In this document: piece after piece, positions 36,437 to 41,779 of the stretch
How positions within the stretch are numbered: the stretch's first letter is position 1
How the letters are laid out: each line of letters begins with the position of its first letter
From: Proteromonas lacertae
Taxonomy: Eukaryota > Sar > Bigyra > Opalinata > Proteromonadidae
Direction: 5' to 3'
Length of the DNA: 41,779 nt
Assembly (NCBI GenBank): GCA_002245135.1
Contig: NGBS01000043.1
Coordinates: 1-41,779, forward strand
Program-made: the position numbers and the translations under genes
Notes under the pieces: generated by a model
The model's database searches: none
What the model was told of the DNA's origin: nothing
The model's input: the letters and a program-made list of their open reading frames with translations, nothing else

Positions 36437-37188
36437 CATTATTAGAAATTCTCATTAAAGTATTTATCATATAATTTTCGTTTCATTTCATACATAACAA
36501 TATTTCTATTATTTGAATAGTTTAATTATCTACATCTTTGATGTTTTCTAATACATAATCCCAGCATTACCAAATATATATTTTAATTGACTTTTTAGTA
36601 ATAATAGATCTTCATTTCTATTTAATATGTTTCTGAGGCAATTTTGAACAAAAATAACATCACTATCAACATAAAGAATTGAAAAATGATATTGTAGAAA
36701 GTAATGTATGTAATAATATTTTAAATAGAAAACCTTACTTCTATAAGTTGTATTTAGTTGGTGTATTATTGTTGGCCATTTATTATAAATACAAAATATG
36801 TTATATTCTTTACAGTTATTTAATAAACTCTTCTCATGAACAATTGTGATTAAGCTTTTAATATTATAAGGAATGTAAAATATTTTAAATGAGTTATGTA
36901 TATATCTAATACTATTATTATCTGCTATGGTGAAAATATTATATTCTTCTTAATTCTTTCTTTAATTAAACCACATTCAATTCCATTACACAATGGTATA
37001 TCTGTCCAATCGAAAGAATATGAAAAAGGATTATCAACACATTTTTCATTTACTTTTTTAATTAAATTATCATGAGGAATTAATCTCCAGCATGAATTAA
37101 ATTCTCTATTAAACAACAAATAATATAAAACAATGATATAGCATAGAGTAATAAATATTATACTTTTAAGTTTATATTTATATAGCAT
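36024..37188 (-). pseudogene. GT77-like glycosyltransferase, full-length but broken copy
   Basis: Start at the ATG at 37,188, with the same anchor as the left copy. The DSD motif region lies near 36,655-36,670. The last 148 codons (36,470 to 36,024) carry MRISNNGLYTLPLYTVGIPPEKDLK and FGDLTLLNIFN and end in YSYYS. Total span about 388 codons, plausible for the family. The frame is broken near 36,925, where a T-run is one base shorter than in the left arm, near 36,550, and again before 36,470. The left-arm T-run keeps the first frame open, so at least that break may be a sequencing error. Confidence 0.65.
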
Positions 37189-37529
37189 AGTTATATATTG
37201 AATAATAAAATAATGTAAAGGATAATGACCTAATAAAATAAGCAATCGGCTTTTTAGAATTTATATAAGACAAGTTCTTATTCCATAAAATCACATTAAG
37301 ATAACTATTGATGGTATGTTAATTATTAATTCTGTATATACACAATCTGAAGAAGTAATTTTAATTATGAAATTGATGTAAATAACATACATAATGAAGA
37401 AGACTACTCATTAAAGTGGTGTTTTTTATAGTATTTATTATTGTGAAACATTTATGCTTGCAAAGCAAGCATTATAAAGTCTAATTGTATTATTTTTTAA
37501 TTTTTTGTTGATTGATTTAAATTTTTTGT

Positions 37530-38168
37530 ATGGTGGTGAACGATATAATGACAATTTTACTCTCTGTATTAGTATTTATACTCTATGTGATCGCTCTAGC
37601 ACTGTACAAATACTTCAAAGCACACAATTGTATTCCAAATGAGGTAGATATCGCAGACATTCGTTCAAATATGACCGATATGATGGAGAAAGGTATTATT
37701 CATTCAAATCAATCAATCAAAAAAAGCTAGCAGATAGAGTCAAACAAGAAACTAACAATGAATTATGTGCAAAGCTTATGAATTCTACCGAAAGGTCAGT
37801 CGAAATATCCAGCACCTTAATATCATCTGTGACGAATTGTACAAAGTTACCTTACTATGATACAAAATAATTAAAGAAGAAACAAAATCCACCTCAGTTT
37901 AATTACATTGAGCTAGAAAATCTGCCTGTGCAATTCAACAATGTTTCGTATGCAAATTTGATTATGAAAAATTAATTCCTATCAAACATCAAGATACTTT
38001 AGACATGAACGAATATATGAATTTATACTTCTCAGATGATAAAATGAAGAATATTATAAAACCAAATGTTAAACCATTTATATAGCCACAGTTGAAACAA
38101 CAACAAGAAGAACCACCAGCAGCAACAGTAAACATATACCTGTAACTCAATCAAATCTGTAAAAAGGA
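37530..38168 (+). pseudogene. Broken small membrane-protein gene, right-arm copy
   Basis: Inverted copy of the 34,140-34,777 relic. N-terminal membrane helix (ILLSVLVFILYVIALAL), polar region, and a Gln/Pro-rich end. It looks broken in the same way as its twin. Origin unknown, possibly a fragment of a virus-like element. Confidence 0.45.
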
Positions 38169-38377
38169 ATTAGCTAATTAGTAATTAAAACGAATAAGGA
38201 TTTAAATACTATCAAAAACTGCTGCTATATTCGTTTTATAATTCAAATTAAATAGCCATTTCATAAAATCAAGAGGTTTGAATAATCTATGTTTGATTGT
38301 AAGTGTTAAATGGAAATAACTTGTGAAATGAATTTTATAATTTAATATAATAATCATTTCTTATTTTAGCATTATAA

Positions 38378-39078
38378 TTAAATAATAATTTTTTCTAAAA
38401 AGAAACAACACATCAAACTTATAATAATAGATCTTCATAAATTCTTTGCTTATTTTATACTCTTCCGAAATATGGAATGAATATAAACTCCATATATTTC
38501 TTAAATTATAAATAATATCTTTTGATTTATCTATTCCTCCAAGGATTATTTATAAAAGGGTGAAATCAGAATATCTTAAAAACATTATTTTCTATAAAAT
38601 TTGGAATCAATAAAATATTCTTCACCTTCAAAATCGAATTTTAGGATATTAAAATGTTTTTATTTGATATGCTGATGAAAATATGATATAATGTCTATTG
38701 ATTTTATTGTAATCATGTTTGATTTACTATCTGATTTATTATAATATAATGAACTACCTAATGTTCCCAGTAGTTTTTTTTATATTTATATATCCAGTTC
38801 TATTTGATAGGGCAACATTATTTTGAATATAATTACAAAGTAAAGGATTTCTTTCAAAAGAATGAACATAAACTCTAGAGGTAGGATAATGATGCAATTT
38901 AGGATATGGAACATGATATGAATTGTTAGTGTTTTTGTATCCAAATAGCCATAAAATGGAATCTCCATTATTAGATGCAAGATCAAAATATGTAATATGC
39001 TTATAATCCTTATATAAGCAATACTCTTTATAACTACAGGAAAAATAAAACAATAATACTATATTTGAAGATGTTCAT
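38378..39078 (-). pseudogene. Decayed FkbM-like methyltransferase, right arm
   Basis: Inverted copy of 33,230-33,930, with YFDLASNNGDSILW, VHSFERNPLL and KFDFEGEEY in different frames. Within 38,465-38,625 several runs differ by one base from the left arm (for example an extra T or C), changing the frame locally. The two copies therefore give different broken readings of what is probably one gene sequence. Confidence 0.65.
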
Positions 39079-39108
39079 TCCTTGATAAGTCTCCTTTTCT
39101 TACAGCTA

Positions 39109-39960
39109 TTAAACAGACAATATCAAATTTTTAAATTTTGAATCATTATATTTGTCTAAATATTTATCAAAATGAGTTGTAAAGTCTTTTTGATGGTTTA
39201 TACTACAATCAATGTTATTTTGATATAATATTATTGATAATATACTTTGGTCTTGTCTATGATTTCCTCTATTAGCTCCAGGTGGTGATATACAATTTTT
39301 AATTAAAGCACATGCTTTCCATAAATTCATAATATAAATAACTAGATTTGAAGGATAATAAAGCCCTACAACTCCTCCTGAACACATTGTTTTATTATAA
39401 ATTTCATTTTTTACATTAAACAAATGAAACATGCTATTGTGTGTATATTTTTTAATTGTTGTTCCTGAACTTATTGAGTATATCTTCTTTTTCTTAATTT
39501 CATTAAATTCATAATCTAATTTATTTTTAATATAACATCCACAATCAAGCCATAGAATACTTCTTTTGTAGTACTTATAACTATACCATATAACAAATGG
39601 TTTCCAAGAATAATATCCAGCATTCATATTAATATTAAAATGAGAAGGATGTATATCATAATTGAAACATTTTATATGAACTTTTAAATTCTTACTTTCT
39701 ATATATTTCTTAACATTATATAATTTTCTGCTATTAAATAATGATAAGCCTAAATCCCATATTACTATACATATATTTTTTTCAACAGTATATACTCTGT
39801 ATAGAAACAATAATTGTAATAAAAAGTGATTATTAGAAGATCCAGATACTAGAATTTTATAACCTATGGGACAACTTGTTACATTCTGATGAAAATTAAT
39901 ACTATATATTAATAATCCTATTATAATAAAGATATAAAAATATAAAAAAATAGCAATTAT
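39109..39960 (-). CDS. DUF1647-like glycosyltransferase, right-arm copy
   Basis: Mirror copy of 32,348-33,199, with the translated 233 residues from 39,810 identical. The same anchor is preceded by ATA at 39,958-39,960 and no ATG, so the missing ATG is not a chance error in one copy. Motifs WLDCG, SGGVVG and NHRQDQS are present. It is divergent from the FkbM gene across the TIR element. Confidence 0.68.
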   Translation of the reverse strand: MIAIFLYFYIFIIIGLLIYSINFHQNVTSCPIGYKILVSGSSNNHFLLQLLFLYRVYTVEKNICIVIWDLGLSLFNSRKLYNVKKYIESKNLKVHIKCFNYDIHPSHFNINMNAGYYSWKPFVIWYSYKYYKRSILWLDCGCYIKNKLDYEFNEIKKKKIYSISSGTTIKKYTHNSMFHLFNVKNEIYNKTMCSGGVVGLYYPSNLVIYIMNLWKACALIKNCISPPGANRGNHRQDQSILSIILYQNNIDCSINHQKDFTTHFDKYLDKYNDSKFKNLILSV

Positions 39961-40079
39961 TTTTAGAACTTAGTTTATATGTTGAATTATAAACTATTTA
40001 TGATCTTCCTTCAAATTATAAGAGATATAACTATTTTACCCGAACCATCATGTTAACACATTTATCACATAAATAATGC

Positions 40080-40826
40080 CTGTTGTGTGCCGTTTGGCAG
40101 AGTTGGCCGTTTGTCTACCAGACACTTTAAAACAATCTAAATGCATATTATTACTTATTTTAATGAAAAATTGTTACTTTTGTATTTATTTTGTCATATA
40201 ACCTACATCTACAATATACTTCAGTATTGTATAAATATTTATTAAAGAATTTATACTATATACATTTTATAATAATTGTATTGCTTGTGTTATAACCAAA
40301 TAATGATAGCTTATATATTGAAATATTTTAAAACCGAAAATAGTGAAGTTGAAAAGGCTTAAAGTTTGTATATCTATTTTGCAATCATATATATGTAATA
40401 TGAAATGGCTTGATATAAAGCACAAGTAATATGCAAAATAATATATTAGTTATGCAATGGCATGAATGAGTACTTTTTATTATGAAGCACAGTATATTTA
40501 TTTCGCAACAAATGTTGTTTACTCATAAATATTATAAAATATTGTATAAGTAAGTTGCAGAACATTGCATTTTGTTTTTAAGTATCTTATCATCAATATT
40601 TACGTATATTATTAATCTCAGCTAATGTATTTTAGTTTCTAGTAGTGATTGAAACACTAAAACAAAAAATAAAAATAAATGCGTTTTCATATATACAATA
40701 CTGAAGTTCACAAAAGAGTATATTGCAGATGTAAGTTATATGACAAAATAAGTACAAAAGTAACAATTTTTCATTAAAACAAGTAATAATATGCATTTAG
40801 TTTGTTTTAAAGTGTCTGGCAGACAC
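40080..40826. mobile_element. Non-autonomous TIR element, right-arm copy
   Basis: Inverted copy of 31,483-32,229. CCGTTTGTCTACCAGACAC lies at its left and GTGTCTGGCAGACA at 40,812-40,826. It was carried along with the palindrome duplication and does not represent a separate insertion, since the flanks also match. Confidence 0.65.
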
Positions 40827-41149
40827 TAACACTGTGAACCTAGGTCATAACTATAAATGATCACCGTCTGCAACTTTATCTAAAGTTCTTTGCTGATTGT
40901 CCATTAAAAATGTTGAAATAAATATTGTTTTCCCTGATCCATCTCCACAACCAGGTTTTTAAAGACTTTTCCATAGGCATTTTTATATATCTTCTTACCT
41001 TATAATACGGTATTTTGTTTTTTGAAATTTCAGCTCATGTTATTAATTTGCTAAATTTTTAACATATAAAATTGTATTTATTCTTCTATAACAATTGAAA
41101 GTTGCTATAAAGGAAATTTCCTTTATTAGGAATTTCCAGATAGAATATC

Positions 41150-41779
41150 ATGTTGTTCATTTCAGAAATTACATTTCTTTTTATTGTAATCTGTATTGTT
41201 TTATATCTATATATCCATCATAATATTTGTAATAACATCACAAAAATTAAACATATTGTACTTCCTACAATTATAAATGAGCAATCATATTATTTTAGCA
41301 AAGCAGTATATTCTGACGCTTCTTTTATTCAATTGCTTAAGACTAGTGATGCTGTTTCTAATACTATAAGAGGAAGAGGAATGTGGCCTGAATGTCAAGA
41401 AATGTTTAATATTTATAAATCAGGATGTAAAGATGGTATATTCATAGATTTTGGAGCTAATATTGGCTCATGTTCATTTGTATTTGCTCAAGCTAGAGTA
41501 AAAGTCTATGCATTTGAACCTCTTCCGAATAATCTTTTTCAATTTAGCATGACTACTTTCTTAAATTCAAATTTTTCAAAATATATAACTATATATCCTT
41601 ACGCATTAGGGAGAAAAGAAAAAAAACAGTATATGAAAATAGCTAAAGATAATTGGTCCTACTCATCATTATACTATAATCATACAGATTATGAAGAAAT
41701 TATAAATGTAAAAAAATTGGATGATTTTGATAATCTTATACCCACAAAAGTATCAATGATAAAAATTGATATCGAAGGA
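41150..41779 (+). CDS. FkbM-family methyltransferase, right-arm copy, cut by window end
   Basis: 210 codons of the same protein as 30,308-31,156, from the ATG at 41,150 through the anchor, FIDFGANIGS, AFEP and KIDIEG; the window ends there. No difference in the protein was seen where I compared. Together with the left copy it gives two apparently intact methyltransferase genes facing outward from the palindrome centre. Confidence 0.85.
   Translation, partial: MLFISEITFLFIVICIVLYLYIHHNICNNITKIKHIVLPTIINEQSYYFSKAVYSDASFIQLLKTSDAVSNTIRGRGMWPECQEMFNIYKSGCKDGIFIDFGANIGSCSFVFAQARVKVYAFEPLPNNLFQFSMTTFLNSNFSKYITIYPYALGRKEKKQYMKIAKDNWSYSSLYYNHTDYEEIINVKKLDDFDNLIPTKVSMIKIDIEG

Larger units (their letters stand above)
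36437..41779 (-). repeat. Right arm of the giant inverted repeat, running off the window
   Basis: Reverse complement of 30,527-35,872. The arm continues past the window edge inside the FkbM gene, so its length is a minimum. It shows the same gene order mirrored: GT77-like, membrane-protein relic, FkbM-like relic, DUF1647-like gene, TIR element, FkbM gene. Run-length differences from the left arm were seen at about 36,928, 37,455, 38,465-38,620, 40,908 and 41,083. Confidence 0.95.

Noticed and set aside
21788-36500. Alternative genetic code with TAA or TAG read as an amino acid
   Set aside because: Many long genes end at TAA or TAG at the expected family length and contain no internal ones. 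Interrupted genes also show frameshifts and insertions.
1-41779. Bacterial or giant-virus origin of the whole window
   Set aside because: GT-rich, intronless AT-rich DNA could suggest a large virus. However, hAT and MULE-type elements with target duplications, a Polinton and Golgi-type anchors fit a eukaryotic chromosome better. No ribosome-binding sites or operon-like starts are seen.
1-41779. tRNA, rRNA or other structured RNA genes
   Set aside because: I looked for tRNA-like arm patterns and GC-rich RNA blocks. Only the hairpin at 14,177-14,282 stands out, and it fits no RNA family I know.

Overview
The window is very AT-rich eukaryotic DNA using the standard genetic code. Its genes are intronless as far as I can see. 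I cannot fix the species. A Polinton, MULE-like and hAT DNA transposons, and many single-anchor (type II membrane) glycosyltransferases without visible introns fit a protist genome. A parabasalid such as a trichomonad is my best guess, an Entamoeba-like amoeba is a weaker alternative, and both are inference.

Layout. (1) 1 to about 13,195: most of one Polinton/Maverick, entering from the left. It carries a protein-primed family B DNA polymerase, coiled-coil and basic virion-like proteins, two adenain/Ulp1-like cysteine proteases and a retroviral-type integrase. It is a broken copy with several breaks. I recognise no packaging ATPase and no full-length major capsid gene in this part. (2) 13,160-14,330: inverted-repeat ends, a repeat end and a less AT-rich block with a long hairpin. 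(3) 14,379-31,156: a dense island of glycan-modifying genes in mostly alternating orientation. It holds two acyltransferase-3 genes (one decayed, one fused to an SGNH domain), a DVRD-type glycosyltransferase, three GT31-like genes, two GT92 genes, one GT61, one fucosyltransferase-like gene, two further GT-A enzymes and an FkbM methyltransferase. A hAT relic (16,193-16,647, 8-bp target duplication) and a 580-bp MULE-like MITE (28,812-29,391, 9-bp target duplication) have landed in it. (4) 30,527-41,779: a giant inverted repeat. The arms are at least 5.3 kb (30,527-35,872 and 36,437-41,779) around a 564-bp spacer, and the right arm runs off the window. Each arm holds the FkbM gene, a TIR element, a DUF1647-like glycosyltransferase, a decayed FkbM-like gene, a small membrane-protein relic and a GT77-like gene.

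How it may work together. Sugar transferases of different folds, an O-acyltransferase and SAM-dependent O-methyltransferases together resemble the content of a bacterial O-antigen or capsule locus, but with Golgi-type anchored enzymes. I read it as a lineage-specific surface-glycan locus in birth-and-death flux. Three gene pairs share 21-36 bp between their start regions, and one convergent pair overlaps at the stops. Six of sixteen anchor or start regions show no ATG before the hydrophobic segment. The palindrome arms differ, where I compared them, only by single-base run-length changes, so some frame breaks in the island may be sequencing errors.
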